38,100 nucleotides of DNA from contig CAMZLD010000091.1 in assembly GCA_947311635.1 (NCBI GenBank), positions 1 to 38,100 on the forward strand, read 5' to 3'. The notes below the pieces were generated by a model. The model saw only the letters and a program-made list of their open reading frames with translations. It did no database searches and had not been told where the DNA came from. The stretch comes from an uncultured Flavobacteriaceae bacterium (GTDB lineage: Bacteria; Bacteroidota; Bacteroidia; Flavobacteriales; Flavobacteriaceae). This document shows, piece after piece, positions 25,063-35,191 of this stretch. Both the position numbers and the translations under genes were made by a program. Position 1 is the stretch's first letter. The number at the start of each line of letters is the position of its first letter.

Positions 25063-25644
25063 ATGATTACACATATTAAGGGGAAATTTATTGAAAAAAA
25101 TCCAACACATGTCATTGTAGAAACCAATGGTATTGGGTACTGGATTCATATATCATTAACCACCTATAGCCAATTGCCAGTTTCAGAAGAAGCATTTCTG
25201 TACACGTATCTTTCTGTTAAAGAAGATTCGCAAACTTTATATGGTTTTATGTCTACACTAGAACGCGAAGTTTATAAACTGTTAATTTCAGTATCTGGAA
25301 TTGGAGTAAACACTGCTAGAACAATGCTATCAACAATGTCTACAGAAGAAATACAGCAAGCCATTGCTTCTGGCAATGTTGCAGCAGTACAATCTGTTAA
25401 AGGAATTGGAGCAAAAACAGCACAAAAAGTAATTATTGACCTGAAAGATAAAATCATTAAAACCTTTGGGTTAAGTGAAGAAACTGCAACCCTAAACAAT
25501 ACTAATAAAGATGAAGCGTTATCTGCTTTAGAGACATTAGGTTTTGCAAAAAGACAAGCAGAAAAAGTAGTAGATGGAATATTAAAAAGTGACAGAACCA
25601 TCCTCGTAGAAAAATTAATAAAACAAGCATTAAAACAACTATAA
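25063..25644 (+). CDS. ruvA: Holliday junction branch migration protein RuvA
   Basis: The protein is 193 residues, normal for RuvA. The N-terminal OB domain opens MITHIKGKFIEKNPTHVIVETNGIGYWIHI. Two helix-hairpin-helix motifs of domain II follow as VSGIGVNTARTML and VKGIGAKTAQKVIIDL, and domain III (EALSALETLGFAKRQAEKVV) binds RuvB. It forms the DNA-binding tetramer of the RuvABC resolvasome. sprA begins 3 bases after its stop, so the two are cotranscribed; from memory, this neighbour order (malic enzyme, ruvA, sprA, gcvH) is common in Flavobacteriia. Confidence 0.97.
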   Translation: MITHIKGKFIEKNPTHVIVETNGIGYWIHISLTTYSQLPVSEEAFLYTYLSVKEDSQTLYGFMSTLEREVYKLLISVSGIGVNTARTMLSTMSTEEIQQAIASGNVAAVQSVKGIGAKTAQKVIIDLKDKIIKTFGLSEETATLNNTNKDEALSALETLGFAKRQAEKVVDGILKSDRTILVEKLIKQALKQL

Positions 25645-25647
25645 ACT

Positions 25648-28600
25648 TTGAAAAAGTTAATTAGGATTATTTACATTGTATTTTCATTCTTTGCTTTGCA
25701 AAATTTGCAAGCACAAGAGCCCGCAAATACACCCACAGATTCGATACCTAATTTACCTTACACCTTCACCAATGATCAAACCGGAAGTTTGTTTTTAAAC
25801 AATCCTTCTGAAAAAGAAATATTTTTTGATGAAGAAACAGGTGAATATATTATTGTAGAAAAAATAGGCGATTATTATATTTCTAGACCCGTCTACATGA
25901 CGCCAGAACAATATAAAGCATACCGACTTAAAAAAGATATGCTAGAATACTATAAAGAAAAATTAAATGCAGTTGGTGGCAGAACACAAAGTAGTAAGAA
26001 TGCTCAAAAAAACTTATTACCCAAGTACTATATCAAATCTGGATTGTTTGAATCTATTTTTGGAGGAAATGAAATAGAAGTAGACGCACAAGGAGCCATT
26101 GATATTCGATTAGGAATGTTGTTTCAAAATGTAGACAATCCATTACTTTCAGAACAAAATAGAAGAAGTACTACTTTTGATTTTAATCAAGAAGTAAGCG
26201 CTAGTTTGGTAGCAAAAATAGGCACACGATTAAAAGTGACTACCAATTACGACACACAATCTACTTTTAATTTTCAGAATCTAATAAAGTTAGAATACAC
26301 ACCTACAGAAGATGATATCTTACAAAAAATAGAAGTAGGTAATGTAAGTATGCCAGTTAAAAACTCTTTAGTAACAGGTGCACAAAACTTATTTGGAGTA
26401 AAAACCCAATTACAATTTGGTAAAACTAAAGTAACAAGTGTTTTTTCTGAACAAAAATCTCAGACAAGATCTGTAGCAGCAGAAGGCGGTTCTACCATTA
26501 ATGAATTTGAATTAGTAGCAACAGATTACGATGCCAACAGGCACTTTTTTTTATCGGGAGCTTTTAGAGATAAATATGATAATGCACTTCAAAATTTTCC
26601 GTTAATAAATAGTGAAATTAACATTACAAAAATAGAAGTTTGGGTAACCAACAGAAATGCAAATACAACCTCTAATTTTAGAAGTATTGTGGCGCTTGCC
26701 GATTTAGCAGAAGGGAATCCAGTAAATATTGGACCAGCAGCTGTAACAGGAGCTAATGGAAGCCCTTTTCCTTCAAATAACGCCAATGATATAGGAAATC
26801 CTGCAAGTGCAAATAACATATTAATTAATGGCGGTCCGATACGAAGTGTAGCAACTGTAAATACAGTTTTAGGTGCTTTTGCAATGCAACAAGGGCGTGA
26901 TTATTCGGTGTTAGAAAACGCAAAACAATTACAACCAAATGAATATCGTTTACACCCACAATTAGGTTATATCTCTTTAAATAGAAGACTTTCAGATAGT
27001 GAAGTATTAGCGGTAGCTTATGAGTATACAGTAAGTGGGCAGCCAACGGTTTATAAAGTGGGAGAGCTTTCTAGTGATGGTGTATTAGCCCCAGACAACT
27101 TAGTAGTAAAATTATTACGTTCAGAAATTATAAACACCAATATTCCACTATGGGATTTGATGATGAAAAATATTTATGCTTTAGGTGCGTACCAAATGCA
27201 ACAAGACGGTTTTCGGTTTGAGATGCTGTATAAAGATGATACAACAGGCCAACCTGTAGATAGACTTCAAAATGCTGCAACGCCAAATATAGCAGATAGA
27301 ACGTTATTAAATATTTTAGATTTAGATAAATTAGACCAAAGTCAATTTGCAACTATAAACGGAGATGGTTTTTTTGATTATATTGAAGGCATTACCGTAA
27401 ATTCTGAAAAAGGATTGATTATCTTTCCTGTCGTAGAACCCTTTGGTTCTCACATAAGCACGATACTAACAAGCCCAGCAGATGCAATTTATATTTTTGA
27501 CGAACTCTATAGTCTTACACAAACACAAGCTAAGACAGAATTTCAAAACAAAGATAAATATTTAATTAAAGGGTATTATAGATCAGAAAATTCTAACGGT
27601 ATTTTTTTAGGACCTAATGTACCACAAGGTGCGGTTAAAGTTACTTCTGGAGGAAGACAACTAGTAGAAGGTGTAGATTTTGTAGTAAATTATCAAGTAG
27701 GTAGATTGCAAATCATTAACCCTAGTTTAATATCATCCAATGCGCCAATCAATATTTCTGTAGAGAGTAATTCATTATTTAATTTGCAAACAAGACGTTT
27801 TACAGGTGTAGATATTGAGCATCAATTTTCTGAAAACTTTGCCATAGGTGCCAGTCTATTAAATTTAAGAGAAAAGCCAATTACCCAAAAAGCTATTTTT
27901 GGTTCAGAACCATTAAACAATACCATTTTTGGCTTCAACACAACCTTTACAAGCCAAGTGCCCAAATTAACAAAATGGGTGAATCATTTACCTAATATAG
28001 ATACAGATGCAGTATCAAATTTTTCAATCCGAGGAGACTTTGCATATTTACTGCCCAATACACCAAAACAAATTGATCTAAACGGCAAAGCAACCTCTTA
28101 TATTGATGATTTTGAAGGTTCGCAAACACCAATAGATATTAAAGGGGTTGCGCAATGGTATTTGGCAAGTACACCCTTAAATCAAAGTTTAAGTTCTTCC
28201 GGTTTAAATTTCGGGAATGACAACGATCCAATTGCTTTAACCTATGGAGAAAAACGTTCTAAACTTGCTTGGTATACCATTGATCAATTATTCTACGGAA
28301 ATTCATCTCTAAAACCAGATAATGTTGATGATACTGAGTTGTCAAGAGCAGAAGTAAGGCGTGTAAATTTTGCAGAATTATTTCCAGAAATTGATTTAGA
28401 TGTAACCCAAACAAGTATTGTAAGAACGTTAGATTTAGCTTATTTTCCTTCAGAAAGAGGACCTTATAATAATAGTACTAGTTATGCTAACAATTCTAAC
28501 CTTCCTGAAGAAGGTTGGGCAGGAATTACAAGAGCATTAACAACAACAGACTTTCAACAAGCCAATGTAGAATATATACAGTTCTGGATTCAAGATCCAT

Positions 28601-31600
28601 ATCAAAATTATTCCATAACCAATGCAGAAGGATTACCTACAGGAATAGACCCAAATGATATTACAAATCAAGTAGGAAAATTGTATATCAATTTAGGAAA
28701 CATTTCTGAAGACGTTTTAAGAGATAATCGTAAAATGTATGAAAATGGATTGCCAGAAGATGGTATTAAAACCAGCTCAAATACGTATACATTACCAGAC
28801 ACGCCTTGGGGTTTTGTTCCTAAAAACCAATCGCTTTTATATGCCTTTGCAGATGATCAAGCGGCAAGAGCACATCAAGACGCAGGTTTAGATGGTGCAA
28901 ATGATGCAGAAGAAGCCACTATTTTTACACAGTTTGCTGCCAATCCAGATCCAGCAGGAGATAATTATGTACACTTTAGAGATGGTAGTTATGATACCAC
29001 AAATGGCTCTATTATTAGTAGGTATAAAGCATATAATAATACAGAAGGCAATACGCCAACAAACCCAGAATTTTCTGGCTCAAGTTATCCTGATGTAGAA
29101 GATATTAATAGAGATCAAACAATGAATAGTATTGAAAGTTACTATCAATATGAAATATCTTTAGATAAAGCAGATTTAGTTGTTGGTCAAAATTACATTG
29201 TAGATGAAAAAAATATAAATGTTCCGCTAGAAGACGGCGGAAATCAAACAGCTCATTGGTTACAATTTAGAGTTCCTATTGCTGTAGGAGAACCAATAAA
29301 TGGAATTTCAAGTTTTCAATCCATACGTTTTATGCGTATGTTTTTAACCAAGTTTAAAATGCCTGTTGTGTTACGTTTTGGAGAGTTACAATTGGTGCGA
29401 GGAGATTGGAGACGCTATACCCAAACATTGCCATTTTCTACATTAACAAACCCAAATCCTCTTCAAACACCATTAAATGTATCGCAATTAAGTGCTTTTG
29501 AAGTGGGTGTTGTAAACATTCAAGAGAACGAAATTAGAACACCTATTAATTATGTTTTACCACCAGGAGTTCAAAGAGAAGAGTTAAGAGGAAGTACAAC
29601 AACGCAGTTACAAAACGAGCAATCTGTTTCTATAAAACTAACCAAATTAGCACCACAAGAAACAAGAGCTATTTTTAAGAATGTAAGTGTTGATATGCGT
29701 ATGTTTAAAAACTTTGAAATGTTTACGCATGCAGAAAATTTTACAGGACTTACAGATTTAGTAGATGGTGATTTTAGTGCTATTGTAAGGTTAGGGAGCG
29801 ACTTAAATGACAATTATTACCAAATAGAAATTCCATTAAAAGTAACCCAAGGTGTTGGAAGACTATCTCCTTCAGAAGTTTGGCCAGATGAAAATCAATT
29901 TGAAGAATTACTAGAGCAAATGGCTAAATTAAAACTTGCCCGTTTTGAAGACCCTGCCTTTGCTGGTAATTTTAATGTATTGTATCCAGAATACAATCCA
30001 ATAGCACCTCCACAAAGAAGTGTGCGTGTAAAAGGAAGTCCGAATTTATCAAACATTAAAACCATCATGTTGGGAGTAAAAAACAATGCTGTGGTAGATA
30101 AAAGTGGTGAAGTTTGGTTTAATGAAATGCGTGTTTCAGATTTTGATAACGAAGGTGGTTGGGCAGCTGTAGTAACAGCAGATGCAAATTTTGCCGATTT
30201 TGCTAATTTTTCTGCAACAGGACGTATGGAGACTCCTGGTTTTGGAGGCATAGAACAAGGTGTTAATGAGCGCAGACAAGACGAAGCTAAATTGTATGAT
30301 ATTGTTGCAAGTGTAAATGCGGGGCAATTATTACCAAAAAAATGGGGTATTAAATTACCACTTAACTACAGTATCTCTGAAGAAATAAAAGATCCAAAAT
30401 ACGATCCACAATACCAAGACATTCAATTTGATCAAACAACCTTAAACAATAGTCCTAATAGAAACGAAGGGCAAGATTATACCAAAAGAAGAAGTATAAG
30501 TTTGTTAAATGTACGAAAAGAGCGTACCAATCAAGAAAAAAAGCAACGGTTTTATGATGTAGAAAACGTATCGGTTTCCTATGCATATAACGAAACCTAT
30601 CACAGAGATTATAATGTAAAAAAATACCATGATCAAAATGTGCGAGCATCAGCGGCATATAATTATGGATTTCAGCCAAAAGTAATAACGCCATTTAAAA
30701 ACGCAAAATTCTTAAAAGGGAAAGCATTTAAGTTTATTAAAGATTTTAATCTTAATTTAATGCCTTCAAATATAGGCATTAATACAAACGTTATAAGAAA
30801 TTACAATCAGCAACTCTCTAGAACCTTAGTTTCTGGGCTTTCAGATTTACCAACATTAAAGCAACGTAATTATTTGTTTGATTGGGATTATAATGTGGCT
30901 TATGACTTAACCAAGTCGCTTCAGTTTACTTTTAATGCAGCGAATAATAATAGATATGATGAGTTTAATGCAACAGAAGATGTAAGATTGCACGATAATT
31001 TCTTTAATATTGGTAGAAAAAGCCATTATCACCAAACCTTAAATGGAAGCTATAAGTTGCCAATAGATAAATTACCGCTATTAAATTTTGTAAAAGCTAA
31101 TTATACGTATACTGCTGATTTTGATTGGCAAGCAGGTCCTAGACAATTTAATAGCATTACCAGTAGTATAGAAAACCCTGTAGGTAATACCATTCAGAAT
31201 GCAAACACCCATAATTTTACTGCAGATTTAAGTCTTACAAAGTTTTATAAAAATATTGGCTTAGATAAATTATTGTTAGCTAAAAAGAAGAGAAAAACAA
31301 ATAAAAAATTACCAAAAGGAGCTAAAAAACCCAAACAAGCACCCATAAGACGTACTAAAAAAACTAAGAAAAAATTTAAATCCATCGTATATGATGTCAT
31401 AACATCAGTTAAAAAAGTACGTCTTGGTTATTCTGAAAACAACGGTACTTTATTACCAGGTTACATACCAGAAGTTGGCTTTTTAGGGCGCGATAATTTC
31501 TCTGGAAATTTAGCCCCATCTTTAGGGTTTGTTTTTGGAGGTCAGTACAATGATGTTTTAACAAATGCAGTTTCTAATAATTGGATTATTGGTAGGCCAA

Positions 31601-32721
31601 CAGCAGCAGATCCATATTATAATAAGACCTTTAGCAAAACACATTTAAACAAATTTGATTACAACGTATCTATCAAACCTTTTAAAAATTTAGATATAGA
31701 ACTCATAGGAAATAAACTGTACACGAAACAACTATCACAACAAATAGATGTTATAAGCGGTGTTTTAAACCAAGATTCGCCTATTTCTGAAGTTGGTAAT
31801 TTTAGTGTTACCTACGGAATGATAAAAACAGCTTTTGAAGATCAAGACGCCTTATTTCAAAAATTTAAAAATTACAGAACAGAAATCTCAAATAGATTAT
31901 TTACAAATTCTGGTTTAACAACTAATAATTTTGGTTTAACAAGTCAAGATGTAATGCTTCCTGCATTTTTAGCGGCATACTCAGGAAAAACAGCCAATAC
32001 AGTTAAACTGCAACCATTTAGAGACTTTCCAATCCCAAATTGGAAATTAACCTACCGAGGTTTGATGAAACGCAAATGGTTTAAAAAGAATTTCAGAAGT
32101 TTTAATATTTCTCATGGTTATAGATCAAGTTATGTCATAGCAGGCTTTAGTAACAACCTTCAGTATACAGAAAATATAGCAGGTGTGCCAGATACTGATA
32201 TATCTGGAAATTATTATACCAAAAGGCTTTTTACCAGTGCCAATTTAATAGAAGAATTTAACCCACTTGTAAAAGTAGATGTCAAATTAAAAAATTCGTT
32301 TTCTTTTAAAGGAGAGATACGTACAGATAGATCACTTAACTTAAACTTTAATAACAATACACTAACCCAAATTAGTGGTAAAGAATATAAAATAGGACTG
32401 GGATATCGTATTCGTGACCTTAAAATGAAAATGCGTTTTGGTGGAAAAAAGAACACCTTTAAAGGTGATTTAAATATAAGAGCAGACATTTCATTACGAG
32501 ATAATTTAACAGTCATAAGAGCTGTAGATACAGACAATGACCAAGTAACAGGCGGGCAAAGACTATTTTCAATAGACGTACAAGCAGATTATGCCATGAC
32601 CAAAAATTTAACAGCATCTTTTTATTTTAATCAGAATGCTTCGAGATACGCCATCTCTACCACTTTTCCTCGAAAATCAATTGCTTCGGGAATCAATATT
32701 AGATATCAATTCGGAAACTAA
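25648..32721 (+). CDS. sprA: T9SS outer-membrane translocon SprA (gliding and secretion)
   Basis: The protein is 2357 residues, the size of flavobacterial SprA (about 2400). It starts with TTG at 25648 and a signal peptide ending LQAQ. SprA (Sov in Porphyromonas) is the giant beta-barrel channel of the type IX secretion system. Supporting features are the early YYIKSGLFESIFGGNEIEVDAQG and VKTQLQFGKTKVTSVFSEQ, GSQTPIDIKGVAQWYL, PSERGPYN and a beta-rich end MNLRYQFGN-like (NIRYQFGN). Around residues 1876-1912 is a strongly basic stretch (KKKRKTNKKLPKGAKKPK and RRTKKTKKKFK). It sits after ruvA and before gcvH. It should export cargo such as the sorting-domain protein at 20485. Confidence 0.97.
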   Translation: MKKLIRIIYIVFSFFALQNLQAQEPANTPTDSIPNLPYTFTNDQTGSLFLNNPSEKEIFFDEETGEYIIVEKIGDYYISRPVYMTPEQYKAYRLKKDMLEYYKEKLNAVGGRTQSSKNAQKNLLPKYYIKSGLFESIFGGNEIEVDAQGAIDIRLGMLFQNVDNPLLSEQNRRSTTFDFNQEVSASLVAKIGTRLKVTTNYDTQSTFNFQNLIKLEYTPTEDDILQKIEVGNVSMPVKNSLVTGAQNLFGVKTQLQFGKTKVTSVFSEQKSQTRSVAAEGGSTINEFELVATDYDANRHFFLSGAFRDKYDNALQNFPLINSEINITKIEVWVTNRNANTTSNFRSIVALADLAEGNPVNIGPAAVTGANGSPFPSNNANDIGNPASANNILINGGPIRSVATVNTVLGAFAMQQGRDYSVLENAKQLQPNEYRLHPQLGYISLNRRLSDSEVLAVAYEYTVSGQPTVYKVGELSSDGVLAPDNLVVKLLRSEIINTNIPLWDLMMKNIYALGAYQMQQDGFRFEMLYKDDTTGQPVDRLQNAATPNIADRTLLNILDLDKLDQSQFATINGDGFFDYIEGITVNSEKGLIIFPVVEPFGSHISTILTSPADAIYIFDELYSLTQTQAKTEFQNKDKYLIKGYYRSENSNGIFLGPNVPQGAVKVTSGGRQLVEGVDFVVNYQVGRLQIINPSLISSNAPINISVESNSLFNLQTRRFTGVDIEHQFSENFAIGASLLNLREKPITQKAIFGSEPLNNTIFGFNTTFTSQVPKLTKWVNHLPNIDTDAVSNFSIRGDFAYLLPNTPKQIDLNGKATSYIDDFEGSQTPIDIKGVAQWYLASTPLNQSLSSSGLNFGNDNDPIALTYGEKRSKLAWYTIDQLFYGNSSLKPDNVDDTELSRAEVRRVNFAELFPEIDLDVTQTSIVRTLDLAYFPSERGPYNNSTSYANNSNLPEEGWAGITRALTTTDFQQANVEYIQFWIQDPYQNYSITNAEGLPTGIDPNDITNQVGKLYINLGNISEDVLRDNRKMYENGLPEDGIKTSSNTYTLPDTPWGFVPKNQSLLYAFADDQAARAHQDAGLDGANDAEEATIFTQFAANPDPAGDNYVHFRDGSYDTTNGSIISRYKAYNNTEGNTPTNPEFSGSSYPDVEDINRDQTMNSIESYYQYEISLDKADLVVGQNYIVDEKNINVPLEDGGNQTAHWLQFRVPIAVGEPINGISSFQSIRFMRMFLTKFKMPVVLRFGELQLVRGDWRRYTQTLPFSTLTNPNPLQTPLNVSQLSAFEVGVVNIQENEIRTPINYVLPPGVQREELRGSTTTQLQNEQSVSIKLTKLAPQETRAIFKNVSVDMRMFKNFEMFTHAENFTGLTDLVDGDFSAIVRLGSDLNDNYYQIEIPLKVTQGVGRLSPSEVWPDENQFEELLEQMAKLKLARFEDPAFAGNFNVLYPEYNPIAPPQRSVRVKGSPNLSNIKTIMLGVKNNAVVDKSGEVWFNEMRVSDFDNEGGWAAVVTADANFADFANFSATGRMETPGFGGIEQGVNERRQDEAKLYDIVASVNAGQLLPKKWGIKLPLNYSISEEIKDPKYDPQYQDIQFDQTTLNNSPNRNEGQDYTKRRSISLLNVRKERTNQEKKQRFYDVENVSVSYAYNETYHRDYNVKKYHDQNVRASAAYNYGFQPKVITPFKNAKFLKGKAFKFIKDFNLNLMPSNIGINTNVIRNYNQQLSRTLVSGLSDLPTLKQRNYLFDWDYNVAYDLTKSLQFTFNAANNNRYDEFNATEDVRLHDNFFNIGRKSHYHQTLNGSYKLPIDKLPLLNFVKANYTYTADFDWQAGPRQFNSITSSIENPVGNTIQNANTHNFTADLSLTKFYKNIGLDKLLLAKKKRKTNKKLPKGAKKPKQAPIRRTKKTKKKFKSIVYDVITSVKKVRLGYSENNGTLLPGYIPEVGFLGRDNFSGNLAPSLGFVFGGQYNDVLTNAVSNNWIIGRPTAADPYYNKTFSKTHLNKFDYNVSIKPFKNLDIELIGNKLYTKQLSQQIDVISGVLNQDSPISEVGNFSVTYGMIKTAFEDQDALFQKFKNYRTEISNRLFTNSGLTTNNFGLTSQDVMLPAFLAAYSGKTANTVKLQPFRDFPIPNWKLTYRGLMKRKWFKKNFRSFNISHGYRSSYVIAGFSNNLQYTENIAGVPDTDISGNYYTKRLFTSANLIEEFNPLVKVDVKLKNSFSFKGEIRTDRSLNLNFNNNTLTQISGKEYKIGLGYRIRDLKMKMRFGGKKNTFKGDLNIRADISLRDNLTVIRAVDTDNDQVTGGQRLFSIDVQADYAMTKNLTASFYFNQNASRYAISTTFPRKSIASGINIRYQFGN

Positions 32722-32736
32722 CATATAAATAATTAA

Positions 32737-33114
32737 ATGATACCAGAAAATTTAAAATACACTAAAGACCACGAATGGATTCGTTTAGAAGGCGATACCG
32801 CTACTTTAGGAATTACAGCATTTGCCCAAGGCGAATTAGGAGATATTGTTTATGTAGATGTAGATACCCTTGATGAAACTGTTGATCAAGGAGAAGTGTT
32901 TGGCTCTGTAGAAGCTGTTAAAACAGTATCAGATCTCTTTATGCCCGTAAACGGAGAAATTATAGCGTTTAATGAAGCATTAGAAGATGCCCCAGAATTA
33001 GTAAACAAAGACCCTTATGGAGAAGGTTGGATGATTAAAATAAAACTTTCAGACCCTTCTCAATTTGATGATTTATTAGATGCTAAGAGCTATCAAGAAC
33101 TTATTGGCGCATAA
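32737..33114 (+). CDS. gcvH: Glycine cleavage system H protein
   Basis: The protein is 125 residues, normal for GcvH, the lipoyl carrier of the glycine cleavage complex. Motifs are [27 protein letters not shown] and [20 protein letters not shown], where Lys62 is the lipoylated residue. The end overlaps the start of the VanZ-family gene by 35 bases. gcvT and gcvP are not in the window. Confidence 0.97.
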   Translation: MIPENLKYTKDHEWIRLEGDTATLGITAFAQGELGDIVYVDVDTLDETVDQGEVFGSVEAVKTVSDLFMPVNGEIIAFNEALEDAPELVNKDPYGEGWMIKIKLSDPSQFDDLLDAKSYQELIGA

Positions 33115-33469
33115 TATTTTAACCATAGCAATACTATTAACTATAGTCATTGCATTGTTAAGTTTATTGTCAATTTCTAATTACGTGCCAGACTTAAAAG
33201 TTTCATGGCAAGACAAAGCAGAGCATATAATAGCTTATTTTACCTTAGCAAGTAGTTGGCTGTTAGTGCACAAACACTATAAATTTGTAAAGCAATCAAA
33301 AATTATAATTGTAGTTTTAATACTAATTTATGGCATAATTCTTGAGGTTTTACAAGGTAGCTTAACTACTTATAGAACCTTTGAATATTATGATATGTTA
33401 GCCAATGCAATAGGCGTTGTAACTGCATTCTTATTTTATAAAACCATATATAAAATAATTCAAGAATAA
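33080..33469 (+). CDS. VanZ-family small membrane protein
   Basis: The protein is 129 residues starting at the ATG at 33080, inside gcvH. An in-frame TTG at 33104 would cut the overlap to 11 bases. Four hydrophobic segments (about 11-31, 44-61, 73-89 and 105-124) with [16 protein letters not shown] and a later [21 protein letters not shown] are the VanZ-like pattern. VanZ itself lowers susceptibility to teicoplanin, but most family members have no known role. A gcvH-VanZ pair is common in Flavobacteriia as I recall. Confidence 0.85.
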   Translation: MLRAIKNLLAHNILTIAILLTIVIALLSLLSISNYVPDLKVSWQDKAEHIIAYFTLASSWLLVHKHYKFVKQSKIIIVVLILIYGIILEVLQGSLTTYRTFEYYDMLANAIGVVTAFLFYKTIYKIIQE

Positions 33470-33527
33470 ATAATTTGGTTAAGTCAATTAAAATTTGCTA
33501 AATTAGCAACATATAAAATTTTGTACC

Positions 33528-34256
33528 ATGGAAGTAAAGAAAAGCCCGAAGGCAAACTTAGAAAATTACTCAAGAATTTTTATACAACTAGGTTTAGTGT
33601 TAGCACTACTTGTTAGTTATCTTGCATTAGAAAGTAAAACCTACGAAACAAAATATGGTGATGTAGTGTCTATTGCAAATCAACATGAAGACGAAGACGA
33701 TGTGCCAGAAATTATTGAACAAGAAATTGTACAGCCAGAACAAAAAGCACCACCGCCACCTACGCCAGACAAGATAGAAATTGTAGAAGATGAAAAAGAA
33801 GTAGAAGAGACTGTCATTGAAACTACAGAAACGGACGAAACCGAAAAGATTGAAGTAGAAGAAATTGAAGAAGTAGAAGAAGTAGAAGAAATTATAGAAG
33901 ATGTAGCTTTTAGAGTCATAGAAGATGTGCCAGTTTTTCCGGGATGTAAAGGTTCTAAAGCGCAGTTAAAAAAATGTTTTGAAGAGAAAGTAAGAAAACA
34001 TTTAGGTAGAAAATTTGATGCGGACATAGCAAATGAAATAGGTCTAGATTCTGGAAAAAAAGTGAGAATTAGATATCAATTTAAAATATCTAAGACAGGA
34101 GATATTTCAAATATTAGAATTGCAGCACCTCATAAGCGTCTTAAAAAAGAAGGTATGCGAGTAATAAGTTCTTTGCCGCACATGAAACCAGGAAAACAAC
34201 GTGGAAGACCTGTAAATGTACCTTATACTGGCTCTATTGTTTTACAAGTAGAATAA
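33528..34256 (+). CDS. TonB energy transducer, acidic-linker paralogue
   Basis: The protein is 242 residues. A single membrane anchor lies at about residues 16-35 (IFIQLGLVLALLVSYLALE). Residues about 50-125 are a periplasmic linker with a PPPPTP stretch and then a strongly acidic run (EEIEEVEEVEEIIED) in place of the Lys-Pro repeats of classical TonB. The C-terminal domain begins VPVFPGC (residues 134-140), with a second Cys at 150, and continues through IRYQFKISKTGDI to a proline-rich end. It should couple proton motive force from ExbBD to outer-membrane receptors. The gene is followed by a terminator and then a paralogue. Confidence 0.93.
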   Translation: MEVKKSPKANLENYSRIFIQLGLVLALLVSYLALESKTYETKYGDVVSIANQHEDEDDVPEIIEQEIVQPEQKAPPPPTPDKIEIVEDEKEVEETVIETTETDETEKIEVEEIEEVEEVEEIIEDVAFRVIEDVPVFPGCKGSKAQLKKCFEEKVRKHLGRKFDADIANEIGLDSGKKVRIRYQFKISKTGDISNIRIAAPHKRLKKEGMRVISSLPHMKPGKQRGRPVNVPYTGSIVLQVE

Positions 34257-34274
34257 AGATATTATAAGAATTTA

Positions 34275-34307
34275 AAAAAGCGCAACCATTTGGTTGCGCT
34301 TTTTTTG
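34275..34307 (+). terminator. Rho-independent terminator between the two tonB genes
   Basis: A 13-base-pair stem with GCGCAACC/GGTTGCGC core and ATTT loop (34288-34291) is flanked by A and T runs, so it may also work in reverse. It lies about 20 bases after the stop of the first tonB gene. Confidence 0.92.
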
Positions 34308-34323
34308 TGGCATACATCTTGTG

Positions 34324-34341
34324 TTAACATAACTTTAACAT
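34324..34341. promoter_or_regulatory. Two TTAACAT direct repeats one helical turn apart
   Basis: TTAACAT occurs at 34324-34330 and again at 34335-34341, an 11-base period, in the short gap before the second tonB gene. The same heptamer occurs in the dyad upstream of the receptor operon at 2680-2696. It is a candidate shared operator, but chance in AT-rich DNA is possible. Confidence 0.25.
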
Positions 34342-34355
34342 TTAAACTTTTAAAT

Positions 34356-35090
34356 ATGAAAACGCAAAAACACCAACAACAGTTAGATCAATTTTCTGCT
34401 ATTTTTCTGCAATTAGGATTTATTTTCGCTTTATTTATGACATATGTAATACTAGAACATAAAACAGTAAAAAAGTATAGTGTTTTTGTTAATTACCAAC
34501 ATACATCTAAAACCGATTTTTTTATTGAACCACCTACGAATTGGCGTTTTGTAAAAAAGGTAGTAAAACCTGTATCTAAGCCAAAAGTAAATGTTACACT
34601 TCCGCCAGTAGTAAAACCTCAACCGCATATAATAACTATTGTGCCTCCCAAAACACCGGTAGTACAAAGAATAAATAAAACGAAAACAACCAACCCCATT
34701 TTACCAATACCAACAAAGCCACAAAAACCTGTTGTAAAACACACCATGAAATCTATTGAAGATGTGCCTGTTTTCCCTGGTTGTAAAGGGTCTAACGAAG
34801 CTAAGAGAGCTTGTTTTGAAAGTAAAATTAGAAAATTTGTAGCAAGAAAGTACAATGCAGATATAGGCTATAACTTACATTCAAAAACAAAAAAAATAAA
34901 GGTTCGGGTCATTTTTAAAATATCCAAAACGGGCGATATAGAAATTTTAAAAATGTATAGTAGGTATAGTAAACTTAAAAAAGAAGCCATGAGGGTTGTA
35001 AATAAATTACCAAAAATGACTCCAGGGAAAGTGAAAGGAAAACCAGTAGCAGTTATTTACTCCTTACCCATTATTGTTAAAAGCGAATAA
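34356..35090 (+). CDS. TonB energy transducer, basic-linker paralogue
   Basis: The protein is 244 residues from the ATG at 34356; a longer frame from 34290 starts in the terminator and is rejected. A membrane anchor lies at about residues 15-33 (AIFLQLGFIFALFMTYVIL). The linker (about 60-130) is rich in Lys and Pro (KKVVKPVSKPKVNVTLPP, PKTPVV, KPQKPVVKH), like classical TonB. The C-terminal domain starts VPVFPGC (137-143) with a second Cys at 153, and KVRVIFKISKTGDIEI. It is clearly a duplicate of the preceding gene with the linker charge reversed. A terminator follows directly. Confidence 0.92.
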   Translation: MKTQKHQQQLDQFSAIFLQLGFIFALFMTYVILEHKTVKKYSVFVNYQHTSKTDFFIEPPTNWRFVKKVVKPVSKPKVNVTLPPVVKPQPHIITIVPPKTPVVQRINKTKTTNPILPIPTKPQKPVVKHTMKSIEDVPVFPGCKGSNEAKRACFESKIRKFVARKYNADIGYNLHSKTKKIKVRVIFKISKTGDIEILKMYSRYSKLKKEAMRVVNKLPKMTPGKVKGKPVAVIYSLPIIVKSE

Positions 35091-35100
35091 GTACTTTGTA

Positions 35101-35125
35101 AAACTCCCAATTTTGGGAGTTTTTT
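35101..35125 (+). terminator. Rho-independent terminator after the second tonB gene
   Basis: A 10-base-pair stem (AAACTCCCAA with TTGGGAGTTT) and a 2-base loop are followed by T residues. It lies 10 bases after the stop codon. Confidence 0.85.
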
Positions 35126-35191
35126 AATATAGAAAAAAGAAATCATGCATATCTTAATTTTTTAGTACTTTCGTAAAAATATAATATATAA

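Noticed and set aside
33680-34027. Ser/Thr-rich reverse-strand frame opposite the first tonB gene
   Set aside because: It is a shadow of the Glu-rich linker codons (GAA/GAT read backwards) with no other support.
34290-34355. Extended N-terminus of the second TonB from 34290
   Set aside because: It starts inside the terminator hairpin, and the ATG at 34356 gives a normal TonB start.
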